Numbered from the stretch's first letter, positions 1-8,321 are shown. The stretch: DNA of 64,000 nucleotides from JAEULH01 sp034382075 (GCA_034382075.1 JAXMOZ010000008.1:1-64000), one strand, 5' to 3'. Numbers and translations are program-made. Notes: generated from the letters alone by a model not told the origin.

Positions 1-79
1 CCGGCGTAGCCTCACTCCATCCCGTTCGGCCGCACAGCCCGGCCGTCTTTCGCACCATCCGCCAGGGAGCGCCCCGCCG

Positions 80-460
80 ATGAACAAGAACATGAGAATC
101 CTGATCGTCGATGACTACAAGACCATGCTGCGGGTCATCGGCAACCTGCTCCGCCAACTCGAGTTCAGCCACATCGACGAGGCGCTGGACGGCTCCGAGG
201 CCTTGGCCAAGCTGCGCATGGCCAAGTACGACCTGGTCATCTCCGACTGGAACATGGAGCCGATGAACGGGCTGGACCTGCTGAAGCAGGTTCGCGCCGA
301 CCCCAAACTCAGCGGCATTCCGTTCATCATGGTCACCGCCGAGAGCAAGACCGACAACGTCGTCGCCGCCAAGCAGGCCGGGGTTTCCAACTACATCGTC
401 AAGCCGTTCAACGCGGAGACCCTCGGCAAGAAGCTGGCCACCGTCTTCGCCAGCGCCTGA
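80..460 (+). CDS. cheY: CheY-type single-domain response regulator
   Basis: A 126-residue stand-alone receiver domain. The acidic pair lies in LIVDDYK, the phospho-acceptor Asp in VISDWNMEPMNG, the Thr in MVTAES and the conserved Lys in IVKPF, so all catalytic residues of a CheY are present and there is no output domain. An AGGGAG ribosome site lies about 10 nt before the ATG. The next gene, 14 nt downstream, encodes CheZ, so this is most likely the CheY that binds the flagellar switch and is dephosphorylated by it. No receptor, CheA or CheW gene is in view. Confidence 0.93.
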   Translation: MNKNMRILIVDDYKTMLRVIGNLLRQLEFSHIDEALDGSEALAKLRMAKYDLVISDWNMEPMNGLDLLKQVRADPKLSGIPFIMVTAESKTDNVVAAKQAGVSNYIVKPFNAETLGKKLATVFASA

Positions 461-474
461 ACGGGGCTTGCGCC

Positions 475-1104
475 ATGAGCCACGCAGCAAGCGCCGCAGC
501 GCCCCGATCCGCCGCGGACATGCAGAGCCTGATCGAGCAGCTCATCACCGTGCTGCGGGCACGGCGGCGGGAGGCGGAGGCGACCCTGGTGGCGGAACTC
601 CAGGGGATCCTGGCCTATATCCAGGGGGTGCGGACCGACCTTTCGCAGATCGGCCCGGAGTTGAAGACCCATTACATCCCGACCGCGACCGACGAGCTCG
701 AATCCATCTCCGAGACCACCGCGGCGGCGACCCACCGGATCATGGACGCCGCGGAAGCCATCGACGCCATGGCGCTGGGCCGCGCCGAGGCCGACAGGGA
801 GGCGCTGAGCGCCGCCGCGACGCAGATCTACGAGGCCTGCACCTTCCAGGACCTGACCGGTCAGCGCGTCCGCAAGATCGCCACCGCCCTGCACCAGACC
901 GAGGTCAAGATCGACCAGTTGATCGCCACCTTCACCAGCCGGCTGGGCATTGCGGCGGTGGACCTGGCCGCGGTCGCGCCCAAACCCGCTCTCCCCGAGG
1001 ATCATGGCGCGGATGACGGCGAGGTCCGGGCCTGCGGGCCGCAGCTTCCCGGCATCGCCAAGACGCAGGCCGAGATCGACGCGCTGATGGAGGAGCTGGG
1101 GTGA
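475..1104 (+). CDS. cheZ: Protein phosphatase CheZ
   Basis: A 209-residue, largely helical protein. The CheZ signature is clear: a long helical hairpin, then ACTFQDLTGQRVRKI, which holds the catalytic Asp and Gln of the family. CheZ forms a dimeric four-helix bundle that accelerates dephosphorylation of CheY-P. A second helix and an acidic, Ala/Pro-rich linker lead to a C-terminal peptide ending EIDALMEELG, which resembles the tail CheZ uses to dock on CheY. It follows cheY directly, and its stop codon overlaps the GTG start of the next gene by 4 nt. Confidence 0.92.
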   Translation: MSHAASAAAPRSAADMQSLIEQLITVLRARRREAEATLVAELQGILAYIQGVRTDLSQIGPELKTHYIPTATDELESISETTAAATHRIMDAAEAIDAMALGRAEADREALSAAATQIYEACTFQDLTGQRVRKIATALHQTEVKIDQLIATFTSRLGIAAVDLAAVAPKPALPEDHGADDGEVRACGPQLPGIAKTQAEIDALMEELG

Positions 1105-2186
1105 CGACCGGGGGGGCAGCCGCCGAGACGGCCGAGCGCCAGCAGAACGGCGACGAGCGGTTCCACATCGAGATCAGCGACGTCGACCGCGACTCGCTGC
1201 ACATCCTGCCGCTGTCGATCATTCCGATGCAGACGCGGGCGCTGCGTCACGCCCGGATGATCAAGAACTCCAGGCTCGACGGCGTCGTCGAACTGTTCGA
1301 AGGGCCGGCGTCGGGCAGCGGCCAGGTCGAAGTGGACTCGATCGTCAACGTCTTCGGCTGGCCGGTGGTGCCGCCGCACCCGGACCTGATCTTGCTGCGC
1401 AAGCTCGCGGCGCTGCCCAGCTACGACGTCTACAGCCTGCGCATCATGCTCCGCCAGCATGGCATCGCGGTCAACGAGGTGAACGCGCTCAGGCTGTCGC
1501 CGGGCAAGATCAAGGAGCTCACCTCGTACATGGGCGCCTTCACCCATCCGTTGATCCGGCGCATCTACGGCCACGACGACGTCTCGGTGAAGTCGTTCGA
1601 CGACATCCTCGGCCTGTTCCGCAACCCGGACATCAAGCAGGCGCAGGCGAAGCTGCAGCAGATGGCCGACGGCCTCGGCATCGACCTCGCCGGCATTCCC
1701 CGCTTCCTCGAGGACTACGGCGACATCTTCCTGTCGCTTGCCTACTACCGGAACTGCCTCGACCAGATGGTGCCGGCGATCACCGAGTTCCTGAAGACCC
1801 TGGAGATGATCCGCCAGCTTCGCCAGCTTGCCCACGACGAGCAGCTGATGGCCACCTGCGCCGAGATGGAGGCGACCATCAACGGCCTGATGGTCTCGAT
1901 CGCCGGCCGCTTCGAGAACTTCGAGCGCAGCACCAAAGACATCTGGCAGAACATCTCCGCCGAGCGGTTCCGCCGGGTGGAGGCGCTGATCAAGAGCTAC
2001 CACACCACCATCGGCGGCGTGCTGTGCTCGCTCGCGGTCAAGATCGATGCCTGGGCGACGCGCTTTCCCCGCGGCAGCGCCGCCAGCGCGCTGAAGCAGT
2101 CGCAGTTCATCATGTTCGAGCTGCGCCACGGCTTCGAAAAGATCCAGCAGATCGAAGACTCGGCGCCGATGCTGTCGGCGATCTGA
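1101..2186 (+). CDS. Conserved-type hypothetical protein coupled to cheYZ
   Basis: A 361-residue soluble protein starting at a GTG that overlaps the cheZ stop (GTGA), so it is probably translated by coupling. There is no signal peptide or membrane segment. The N-terminal third (to about residue 160) is mixed, with the stretches IPMQTRALRHARMI and VNVFGWPVVPPHPDL. The rest is helical, including a long amphipathic region around residues 215-330. I do not recognise a named domain. Its place in the cheY-cheZ transcript suggests a role in chemotaxis or motility, but this is inference. Confidence 0.8.
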   Translation: MTTGGAAAETAERQQNGDERFHIEISDVDRDSLHILPLSIIPMQTRALRHARMIKNSRLDGVVELFEGPASGSGQVEVDSIVNVFGWPVVPPHPDLILLRKLAALPSYDVYSLRIMLRQHGIAVNEVNALRLSPGKIKELTSYMGAFTHPLIRRIYGHDDVSVKSFDDILGLFRNPDIKQAQAKLQQMADGLGIDLAGIPRFLEDYGDIFLSLAYYRNCLDQMVPAITEFLKTLEMIRQLRQLAHDEQLMATCAEMEATINGLMVSIAGRFENFERSTKDIWQNISAERFRRVEALIKSYHTTIGGVLCSLAVKIDAWATRFPRGSAASALKQSQFIMFELRHGFEKIQQIEDSAPMLSAI

Positions 2187-2205
2187 CCGGGCGCGAGCGA
2201 CGACC

Positions 2206-2688
2206 ATGACCCTGCGCCACCTGAGCCGGAGATTTCTGGCCGCGGCCACCCTGGCATCCGCGCTCGGTGTTGCCGCTGTCGCGCCCGCGGAGGCGGGCCG
2301 GATGGCCTGTGTCTCCGCCCGCGACGAGGTCGCGCTGAACGCCCGCGTGCTGCAGACCGAGCTGATGGTGGCCGCCTTGGCCTGTGGCGAAGGGAAGCGC
2401 TACAACGCCTTCGTGACCACCTTCCGCCGCGAGATCGCCGCGCAGGGCTCGTCGCTGCGCCGGTTTTTCAACCGCGCCTACGGCTCCGCCGGCACCCGTC
2501 AGCTCAACGCCTTCGTCACCCGGCTCGCCAACGATGCCTCGATCCGCAGCTCCGCCGGCGGCAGGCGCTACTGTGCCGCCGCGGGGTCGCTCATGGCCGA
2601 GGCTCTTGCCGCCAAACCGGGCGACTTCGAACGCCTCAGCCGCAGCCGCAACCTCTCCGGCCACCACCGCTTTCCGCGCTGCCGCTAG
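2206..2688 (+). CDS. Small exported hypothetical protein
   Basis: A 160-residue protein with a typical Sec signal: basic LRHLSRRF, a hydrophobic Ala/Leu core and a likely cleavage after APAEA near residue 30. The mature part is basic and helical, has three Cys that could form disulfides in the periplasm (MACVSA, ALACGEG, RRYCAAA), and ends in a fourth Cys (PRCR). No family is recognised. It lies 19 nt after the previous gene and is probably the last gene of the same transcript. Confidence 0.75.
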   Translation: MTLRHLSRRFLAAATLASALGVAAVAPAEAGRMACVSARDEVALNARVLQTELMVAALACGEGKRYNAFVTTFRREIAAQGSSLRRFFNRAYGSAGTRQLNAFVTRLANDASIRSSAGGRRYCAAAGSLMAEALAAKPGDFERLSRSRNLSGHHRFPRCR

Positions 2689-3023
2689 CCGCCTTGAGGG
2701 CGAAGGCGGGTTGAGCGGGCCGGGAAGGCGGAACCGGATCCTGAGCAGGCCGTTGGTCAGCTAAAGATGCCGCCCAGCGAAAAAGCGGCAGAATGGGCGC
2801 CCAAACCCTCGTCGCCTGCCCAGGCCGCCTCCTCTTCAATCGAAGCCGCATTAACTCAGGATAAGGAAGCAGCAGAAACTGCCGTTCCGGTCCGTTCTTA
2901 TTATGAAAAGATGGCCAGGTGGCGCAGCCAAGACGCAGGCTATCTTGGATTAATGTTCGTCCGCACCTTCGGATGCAGCTTGAACTCGCTTTCGAGACAC
3001 AAGTTCATAGAAGGAGCAGACGG
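2689..3023. other. Intergenic leader before the ECF sigma gene
   Basis: A 335-nt stretch without a convincing gene. It carries an EcfG-type promoter (listed separately) near its left end and a strong AAGGAG ribosome site (3011-3016) seven nt before the sigma factor ATG. An open frame from 2767 runs into the sigma gene out of frame and has no family resemblance. No NepR-like anti-sigma gene is visible. Confidence 0.6.
2730..2754 (+). promoter_or_regulatory. EcfG-type (general stress) promoter element
   Basis: GGAAC at 2730-2734 and CGTT at 2751-2754 are separated by exactly 16 nt. This matches the GGAAC-N16/17-CGTT consensus of EcfG-family sigma factors in Alphaproteobacteria. It points toward the ECF sigma gene at 3024, which suggests autoregulation with a leader of roughly 260 nt. 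Confidence 0.6.
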
Positions 3024-3509
3024 ATGCGGGCCGAACTCACGGATGAACTGCCACACCTTCGCCGCTACGCCATGTCCCTCGCCCGGCAGAAGGACGAGGC
3101 CGACGATCTTGTACAGGAGTGCCTGGTCAAGGCGCTTGCCGCCGCCGACAAGTTCGAGCCCGGCACCAACCTTCGCGCATGGCTGTTCACGATCCTGCGC
3201 AACGCCTTCATCAACAAGACCCGCGATCGGGCGCGGGCGAACGCGCTGACCGACGGGATGGCCAAGCTCTACGGCATGTCGAGCCCACCGTCGCAGCATT
3301 CGTCGCTGGAGTTGCGCGAGACCACCGCCGCCATCGACCGGTTGCCCCCGAGCCAGCGCCAAGCGCTGATCCTGGTGGTCCACGAGGGCTGCTCCTACCA
3401 GACGGCGGCGAAGATCATGGGCACCCCAACGGGGACCGTCCGCTCACGGCTGTCGCGGGCCCGCGAGGCGTTGCGCGCCGAACCGCCGGCCTATGCTGCT
3501 TCGGCTTAA
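3024..3509 (+). CDS. ECF-family RNA polymerase sigma factor (EcfG-like)
   Basis: A 161-residue sigma-70 protein with only regions 2 and 4. Region 2 (about residues 8-70) includes DEADDLVQECLVKAL and the typical alphaproteobacterial stretch GTNLRAWLFTILRN. Region 4 (about 100-150) holds RLPPSQRQALILVV and the helix-turn-helix with GTVRSRLSRAR. The sequence is of the EcfG type, the sigma of the general stress response. The ATG at 3024 was chosen because AAGGAG sits 7 nt upstream; a longer frame from 2919 adds an unrelated N-terminus. The usual partners PhyR and NepR are not adjacent, so this may be a secondary EcfG paralogue. Confidence 0.88.
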   Translation: MRAELTDELPHLRRYAMSLARQKDEADDLVQECLVKALAAADKFEPGTNLRAWLFTILRNAFINKTRDRARANALTDGMAKLYGMSSPPSQHSSLELRETTAAIDRLPPSQRQALILVVHEGCSYQTAAKIMGTPTGTVRSRLSRAREALRAEPPAYAASA

Positions 3510-3523
3510 GTTTCGAGGGCCGC

Positions 3524-3754
3524 GTGCCCTACGCCCGCAACCGTGATCTGCCCGAATCGGTCCTGGGCGTGCTTCCTGAGCACGCCCAGGAGATCTATCG
3601 CAAGGCGTTCAACAACGCGTGGGACGAATACGAAGCTCCCGACGACCGCCGCGGCGACGCGTCGCGCGAAGAGACGGCCCACAAGGTGGCCTGGGCTGCG
3701 GTCAAGAAGGTCTATGCCAAGGGCGACGACGGCCGCTGGCACCGGCGCGCCTAA
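3524..3754 (+). CDS. ChaB family protein
   Basis: A 76-residue protein starting at GTG, 14 nt after the sigma factor stop. It carries the ChaB domain: LPESVLGVLPEHAQEIYRKA at the start, then a helix with NNAWDEYE, and AHKVAWAAVKKVYAKGDDGRW at the end. ChaB was named for a cation-transport regulator in Escherichia coli, but its biochemical role is not settled. In many bacteria ChaB-domain proteins are stress genes, which fits co-transcription with an EcfG-like sigma factor. Confidence 0.8.
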   Translation: MPYARNRDLPESVLGVLPEHAQEIYRKAFNNAWDEYEAPDDRRGDASREETAHKVAWAAVKKVYAKGDDGRWHRRA

Positions 3755-3914
3755 AGCAACTCGCGATCAAGTTGAACCAGGAAACCGGTCGTCATTGCCA
3801 GGAGGCGGTAGCCGACGAAGCAATCCAGTGAACCTTGCACTGGATCGCCACGCCGCCGCGCGGCTTCTCACCCTGTGACACTCCGACGGCGACGCGACTG
3901 GCTGGCGCCGCGGC

Positions 3915-4238
3915 CTAAGGCTGCTCGTCGGCGCCTTGCTGCGGCACCGGATCGAGCCGGCGATACAGGCGCCGATCCAGCAACGCCGACAGCGCCAGCG
4001 TCACCGCGTGGTGAGGTTCGTCCTCCCGGATCAGCTTGACGTGCCGTGGCAATCCCGGCAGGTCCACCGGGTGGACGACGACCCACACCGTCTGCGCCGC
4101 CTCCAGAAGATCGGTCACCTTGGCAAAGCGATCGTCCGCCCGCACGTCGCGGCCCGACCTGCGGCCGCGTGCGGCCTTGCGCGAAGGGGCCTGGCGAGAC
4201 GGGGCCGGGCGGCCCAGGGGATCGGCGTTGGCATCCAT
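3915..4238 (-). CDS. Small hypothetical protein
   Basis: A 107-residue protein. The ATG at 4238 is preceded by a GAGGAC ribosome site. The first 40 residues are basic and Pro/Arg-rich. The rest looks like a small alpha/beta fold, with VTDLLEAAQTVWVVVHPVDL, a nucleotide-free loop, then HHAVTLALSALLDRRLYRRL. No family is recognised. Codon use resembles the neighbours, but the shortness keeps confidence moderate. Confidence 0.5.
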   Translation of the reverse strand: MDANADPLGRPAPSRQAPSRKAARGRRSGRDVRADDRFAKVTDLLEAAQTVWVVVHPVDLPGLPRHVKLIREDEPHHAVTLALSALLDRRLYRRLDPVPQQGADEQP

Positions 4239-4480
4239 GATCGAGGTCCTCGTCGCGTGCTGCCCGAAGGCGGTGAAGCACCCTCTCGTACTTTTACCCC
4301 ATACAGGGGCGTTTTGACAGGCCCATCCTCCGATCCGCACGGGCGCCTGTGCCTCGGCGGCCGCCACCGGTGACAAAGGCGCACGCCTTAGCCTGCGTGG
4401 TCCCGGGCTTGCAAGCTGGCTTCGTGGCTTTGGGCGGCACCGCGCGTTGCCGCCGCAGAGCCTCTTGGCAAGGAACGGTG

Positions 4481-4981
4481 ATGACCCAAAGCTTCGTCTT
4501 CACCCCGATCGGCGTCGTCCGCTCGCCCTTCACGGAACCGGTCGGAACCCCGATCCAGCCGGGCGGGGCGCAGCCGGCGGCGGGTGACGTGGTCGTCGAC
4601 GAGGCCTACGCGGAGGGCCTCTCGGACCTCGACGGCTTCTCCCACGTCTACCTGCTGTACGTCTTCCACCGGGCGGGGCCGCTGCGGCTCAGCGTCGTGC
4701 CCTTTCTCGACACCGTCCCCCGCGGCGTTTTCGCGACCCGAGCCCCGAGCCGGCCCAACCCCATCGGTCTGTCGCTGGTCCGGCTCATCGGCCGTGATGG
4801 CTGCGTGCTGGCCATCGAGGGCGTCGACATGCTGGACGGCAGCCCGGTGCTGGACATCAAGCCCTACATCCCCAGCCTGGAGCCCGCGACCGGCGTGCGC
4901 CTGGGCTGGCTGGAGGGAAACGCGGAGGCCATGGCCGCGCAGAGGGCCGACGACCGCTTCGGCGAAAACGGCCGACGCTGA
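4481..4981 (+). CDS. trmO: tRNA (N6-threonylcarbamoyladenosine(37)-N6)-methyltransferase TrmO
   Basis: A 166-residue protein of the TsaA/TrmO (UPF0066) family, which uses S-adenosylmethionine to methylate t6A37 of tRNA. Family motifs are PIGVVRSPF near the start, DGFSHVYLLYVFHRA in the middle, FATRAPSRPNPIGLSLV, the SAM-binding barrel segment, and DIKPYIP toward the end. It lacks the extra C-terminal domain of the roughly 235-residue E. coli enzyme, so it is the short form. The ATG at 4481 has AAGGAA about 8 nt upstream; longer frames have no such site. It converges on rlmN with only 3 nt between the stops. Confidence 0.9.
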   Translation: MTQSFVFTPIGVVRSPFTEPVGTPIQPGGAQPAAGDVVVDEAYAEGLSDLDGFSHVYLLYVFHRAGPLRLSVVPFLDTVPRGVFATRAPSRPNPIGLSLVRLIGRDGCVLAIEGVDMLDGSPVLDIKPYIPSLEPATGVRLGWLEGNAEAMAAQRADDRFGENGRR

Positions 4982-4984
4982 CGC

Positions 4985-6223
4985 TCAGGCCGTCGCCGGA
5001 TCCACCTCGGCACGCCGCGCACGCTTCCGTTCGCTGTCGGAGCGAAGCTGGCCGCAGGCGGCGAGGATGTCGCGGCCGCGGGGCCTGCGGATGGGCGCGG
5101 TATAACCGGCGGCGTTGAGGATCTCGGCGAAGCGGCTCATCGCTGCTTCAGAGGAGCAGGCGTAAGCGGAGCCGGGCCAGGCATTGAACGGGATCAGGTT
5201 GAACTTGCAGGGCAACCCGCGCACCAGTTGAGCCAGCGCCCGAGCGTCCGCCTCGCTGTCGTTGAAGCCCTCAAGCATGACGTATTCGAAGGTGATCCGC
5301 CGGGCGTTGTCGGCGCCCGGATAGCTTCTCAGCGTCGCCATCAGCTCGGCCAGTGGATATTTGCGGTTGATGGGGACGAGCACGTCGCGAACCTCGTCGG
5401 TGGCCGCATGCAGGCTGACGGCGAGCTTCACCCCGAGCTCGGCGCCGACCCGGTGGATCAGCGGCACGACGCCAGCGGTGGACAGCGTGATCCGCCGGCG
5501 CGACAGGTTGATCCCCTCCGGATCCATCAGGATCCTGACCGCGGTCGCGACGTTGTCGTAGTTGAGCAGCGGCTCGCCCATCCCCATCAGCACGACATTG
5601 GAGAGCAGCCGCTGGCCGTCGGGGCTCGGCCATTCGCCGCAGGCGTCGCGGGCGATCAGCATCTGGCCGACGATCTCGCAAGCCGTCAGGTTGCGAACCA
5701 GCCGCTGGGTGCCGGTGTGGCAGAACGAGCAGGTCAGGCTGCAGCCCACCTGGGAGGAGACGCAAAGCGCGCCCCGATCCTCTTCGGGGATGAGCACGGC
5801 CTCCGCCTCGTTGCCGTCGGCGAAGCGCAGCAGCCATTTGCGGCTGCCGTCGAGCGAGATCTGCTCGCGGGCGACGGCCGGCCGGGCCATGGTGTAGCGT
5901 TCGTCAAGACGGGCGCGCAGATCCTTGGGAAGCGACGACATCGCCGCGAAGTCGGAAGCGCCGCGGAAGTAGAGCCAGTGCCACAGCTGGCGGGCGCGGA
6001 ACGGCTTCTCCCCGGCGGCGGCGAGTTCTTCAGCCAGCGCCTCGCGGGACAGGCCGATCAGCGACCGGCGCGGGTCGAGCGCCGCCGACGGGCCTGGGGC
6101 GGCGGCCTGCAACGGCGTCAAAGCCTCAGCAGCTGGGGCAGGGGGCGACGGGCTGGCCGGCTCCCAGCCAAGCGCGGATGCCGCCGCCGGCGTCGACGAC
6201 GTGGGTGAAGCCCCCACCCTCAC
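4985..6223 (-). CDS. rlmN: Dual-specificity 23S rRNA/tRNA adenine C2-methyltransferase RlmN
   Basis: A radical-SAM enzyme that makes m2A2503 in 23S rRNA and m2A37 in tRNA. The C-x3-C-x2-C cluster motif is in GCSLTCSFCHTGTQ. The GMGEPLLNYDNV motif and the C-terminal methyl-carrying Cys in DILAACGQLR are present. The core starts at SLIGLSREAL (residue 55 of this frame). The frame to the ATG at 6223 gives 412 residues but overlaps the upstream rhodanese gene by 98 nt, and its first 50 residues are Ala/Pro-rich filler. A TTG at 6121, just after the rhodanese stop, is an alternative start. The function is certain and the start is not. Confidence 0.93.
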   Translation of the reverse strand: MRVGASPTSSTPAAASALGWEPASPSPPAPAAEALTPLQAAAPGPSAALDPRRSLIGLSREALAEELAAAGEKPFRARQLWHWLYFRGASDFAAMSSLPKDLRARLDERYTMARPAVAREQISLDGSRKWLLRFADGNEAEAVLIPEEDRGALCVSSQVGCSLTCSFCHTGTQRLVRNLTACEIVGQMLIARDACGEWPSPDGQRLLSNVVLMGMGEPLLNYDNVATAVRILMDPEGINLSRRRITLSTAGVVPLIHRVGAELGVKLAVSLHAATDEVRDVLVPINRKYPLAELMATLRSYPGADNARRITFEYVMLEGFNDSEADARALAQLVRGLPCKFNLIPFNAWPGSAYACSSEAAMSRFAEILNAAGYTAPIRRPRGRDILAACGQLRSDSERKRARRAEVDPATA

Positions 6224-6560
6224 TCATCATTCGGGTGATCGACGCGGAGCGGTTGCCGGACCGGCAGATCACGACCACGGGCTCATTGCGGTCGACAACG
6301 TCGGCCAAAGCCTCAGGGAAGCCGGGGACGAGGCGGCCGTCGGCGTCGATGGCGGTGAGCAGGATGCTGCCGTCGATGATCCCGGTGTCGCGCCACTCGT
6401 CGGCCCGGCGGATGTCGATGACCTTGGCGCCCTGGTCGATGAGCGCGCGCACCTTGGCCGGGTCGGCCACCGTTACCGTCTCGGCACGAACCGGCAGGCC
6501 GGCGGCTAACATCGCCGTGATCATCAATGCGAAGGCGAAGAGGCGCGTGGCTTGGGTCAT
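6126..6560 (-). CDS. Periplasmic rhodanese-like sulfurtransferase
   Basis: A 144-residue single-domain rhodanese behind a Sec signal peptide (hydrophobic LFAFALMITAMLAAGL, cleavage near VRAE). The substrate-binding stretch KVIDIRRADEWRDTG and the active-site loop VVICRSGNRSA, with the catalytic Cys, are intact. It could move sulfane sulfur or act on thiols in the periplasm; its substrate cannot be told from sequence. It lies upstream of rlmN on the same strand, and the two reading frames may overlap. Confidence 0.88.
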   Translation of the reverse strand: MTQATRLFAFALMITAMLAAGLPVRAETVTVADPAKVRALIDQGAKVIDIRRADEWRDTGIIDGSILLTAIDADGRLVPGFPEALADVVDRNEPVVVICRSGNRSASITRMMSEGGGFTHVVDAGGGIRAWLGAGQPVAPCPSC

Positions 6561-6663
6561 GGCTGCCTACGGGTGAGTGACGCTTACGACCAGGATCTGG
6601 ACATGCTCGAGGCGATCGACAAGCGCCGACCGAAGGCCGGAAGCCCTGGCCGCGCGTCCAGCC

Positions 6664-7182
6664 TCAGGTGCGGCCGCAGGCCTTGTCGATGCTCTGCAGG
6701 GCGGCGCTAAACCCGGCGAGCGAATAGGTGTCGGTGGTGAGCGTGCCGCGGGTGGAGGTTCCCTTGACCACCATCTGCCGGCCGGCGCGCATGGCATCGA
6801 GCAGCGCCCGGTCCGCCTTCTCGTCGTACGCCCAGGCATTGCCGCCCTGGGTGAAGAGCTTGAAGCTCTGCCCGTCGATGATGATCTCCACCTCGCTACC
6901 GGGCTTGTAGCTGTAGCCGGCCTCGACGCTGATCTCGCCGAACACCTTCTCCCCGGGGCGGTGGGTGGCCAGCACGTAGGTGTCGCCGCGGACGGTGTAG
7001 TTGCCCTCTTTCTTTTTCGGCACCGAGCCTATGTAGCAGATGCGGCGTTCCGAGCCGTCGGTGAACGCCGTCCAGTCCTGGAATGAGCCGAGGGTCTGCT
7101 GCGCGGCCCAAGCCGAGGCTGCGGCCAGACCCAGCCCGACCGCAACGAGAGCCGAAATGGCAATGTTGGTGAGATACTTCAT
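6664..7182 (-). CDS. Invasion-associated locus B (IalB) family protein
   Basis: A 172-residue exported protein: signal peptide to about residue 26 (ALVAVGLGLAAASAWA), then the IalB-type fold with FQDWTAFTDGSERRICYIGS, GDTYVLATHRPGEKVF, GSEVEIIIDGQSFKLF and DAMRAGRQMVVKGTSTRGTLTTDTYSLAGFSAAL. The last segment is typical of this alphaproteobacterial family. IalB was named for Bartonella invasion, but homologues are widespread in free-living species and their role is unknown. A C-terminal Cys could pair with the Cys in RRICY. Confidence 0.87.
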   Translation of the reverse strand: MKYLTNIAISALVAVGLGLAAASAWAAQQTLGSFQDWTAFTDGSERRICYIGSVPKKKEGNYTVRGDTYVLATHRPGEKVFGEISVEAGYSYKPGSEVEIIIDGQSFKLFTQGGNAWAYDEKADRALLDAMRAGRQMVVKGTSTRGTLTTDTYSLAGFSAALQSIDKACGRT

Positions 7183-7240
7183 GCCGAATAGTCATAGCCG
7201 CGCCGGTGGGGCTTGCCAAGGGTCGAGCATGGCCTGAGCA

Positions 7241-8287
7241 ATGCCCTCGGCAACCATCGACCCGGCTTGCAAGCGAGCCAACCCGGTCCTGGTCGAGCTG
7301 ACGCGGGGGCCGCGCGTCGAGAGCATCCACCGCGGGGCCGTAGCGGTGCTGGCGGCGACCGGCGAGGTGGTCGCGGCTCGCGGGGACATCGAACGCCCGG
7401 TGTTCGTCCGCTCGGCGGCGAAGCCGCTGCAGGCACTGGCCCTGGTCGAGACCGGCGCGGCGGACGCCTTCGCGCTCGGCCCGGCCGAGTTGGCGCTGGC
7501 CTGCGGCTTCCACGGCGGCGAGCCCCACCACGTCGCCTGCGCCGCGGCATGGTTGACAAGACTGGGGCTCGACGACCGGGCGTTCGTCTGCGGCCCGCAT
7601 CCGCCGCTGGACCCTGAGGCCGCGGCGGCGCTCGCTCGTGCCGACAAGCCGGCGACGCCGATCCACAACAACTGCTCGGGAAAGCACGCGGGCTTCCTCA
7701 CGGTCGCGCGCCATCTCGGCCTGCCGCTCTGCGGCTACGGCGACCCCGACCATCCGCTGCAACTGCGCATCCGCCGCGACATCGAGGAGATGGGCGATCT
7801 GCGGATGGGCGATGACATGCTCGGGATCGACGGCTGCGGGGTCGTCGCCTTCGCCTTGCCGCTGCGCGCCCTGGCGCTGGCGTTTGCCAGGCTTGCCCGG
7901 CCGGCAGGGCTCGGGCCGCGCCGCGCCGAGGCGGCGCAGCGACTCGCGGCGGCGATGGCCGCGCATCCGGGCATGGTCGCCGGCCGCGGCCGGTTCGACA
8001 CGCGGGTGATCGGCGCGGCGGCCGGCCGCATCCTCAGCAAGGGCGGAGCGGAGGGGGTTCACGCGGCGGCGCTGGTCGATGCCGGCGTCGGCATCGCCGT
8101 GAAAATCGACGACGGCGGGAAACGCGCCGCGGAAGCCGCCATGGCGGCGGTGCTGCTTGCACACGCCGGTGGGGAGGCGGCGGCGCGGTCCTGCCTCCAG
8201 GGCTACGCCCGGCAGACCCTGCGCAACACCGCCGGAGCCGCCGTCGGCGAGATCCGCCCCGCTCCGGGCTGGCTTGCCGGATGGTAA
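7241..8287 (+). CDS. Asparaginase (Rhizobium-type thermolabile family)
   Basis: A 348-residue cytoplasmic enzyme of the family that includes Rhizobium etli inducible asparaginase, unrelated to the bacterial type I/II fold. It hydrolyses asparagine to aspartate and ammonia. Visible motifs are RSAAKPLQAL (catalytic Ser and Lys), NNCSGKHAG (Cys and Lys of the metal site), and GIDGCG (second Cys). The segment that usually reads SH(N/S)GE appears as FHGGE, so one Ser of the family motif seems replaced. It stands alone, divergent from the IalB-like gene and converging on the phosphatase gene. Confidence 0.86.
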   Translation: MPSATIDPACKRANPVLVELTRGPRVESIHRGAVAVLAATGEVVAARGDIERPVFVRSAAKPLQALALVETGAADAFALGPAELALACGFHGGEPHHVACAAAWLTRLGLDDRAFVCGPHPPLDPEAAAALARADKPATPIHNNCSGKHAGFLTVARHLGLPLCGYGDPDHPLQLRIRRDIEEMGDLRMGDDMLGIDGCGVVAFALPLRALALAFARLARPAGLGPRRAEAAQRLAAAMAAHPGMVAGRGRFDTRVIGAAAGRILSKGGAEGVHAAALVDAGVGIAVKIDDGGKRAAEAAMAAVLLAHAGGEAAARSCLQGYARQTLRNTAGAAVGEIRPAPGWLAGW

Positions 8288-8321
8288 GGCGCCGCCTGGG
8301 CCTCCGCCGCCGCGAACGCCG

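Noticed and set aside
2767..3249. A 160-residue open frame after the EcfG-type promoter.
   Set aside because: It runs 226 nt into the sigma factor gene out of frame and resembles neither NepR nor any other family.
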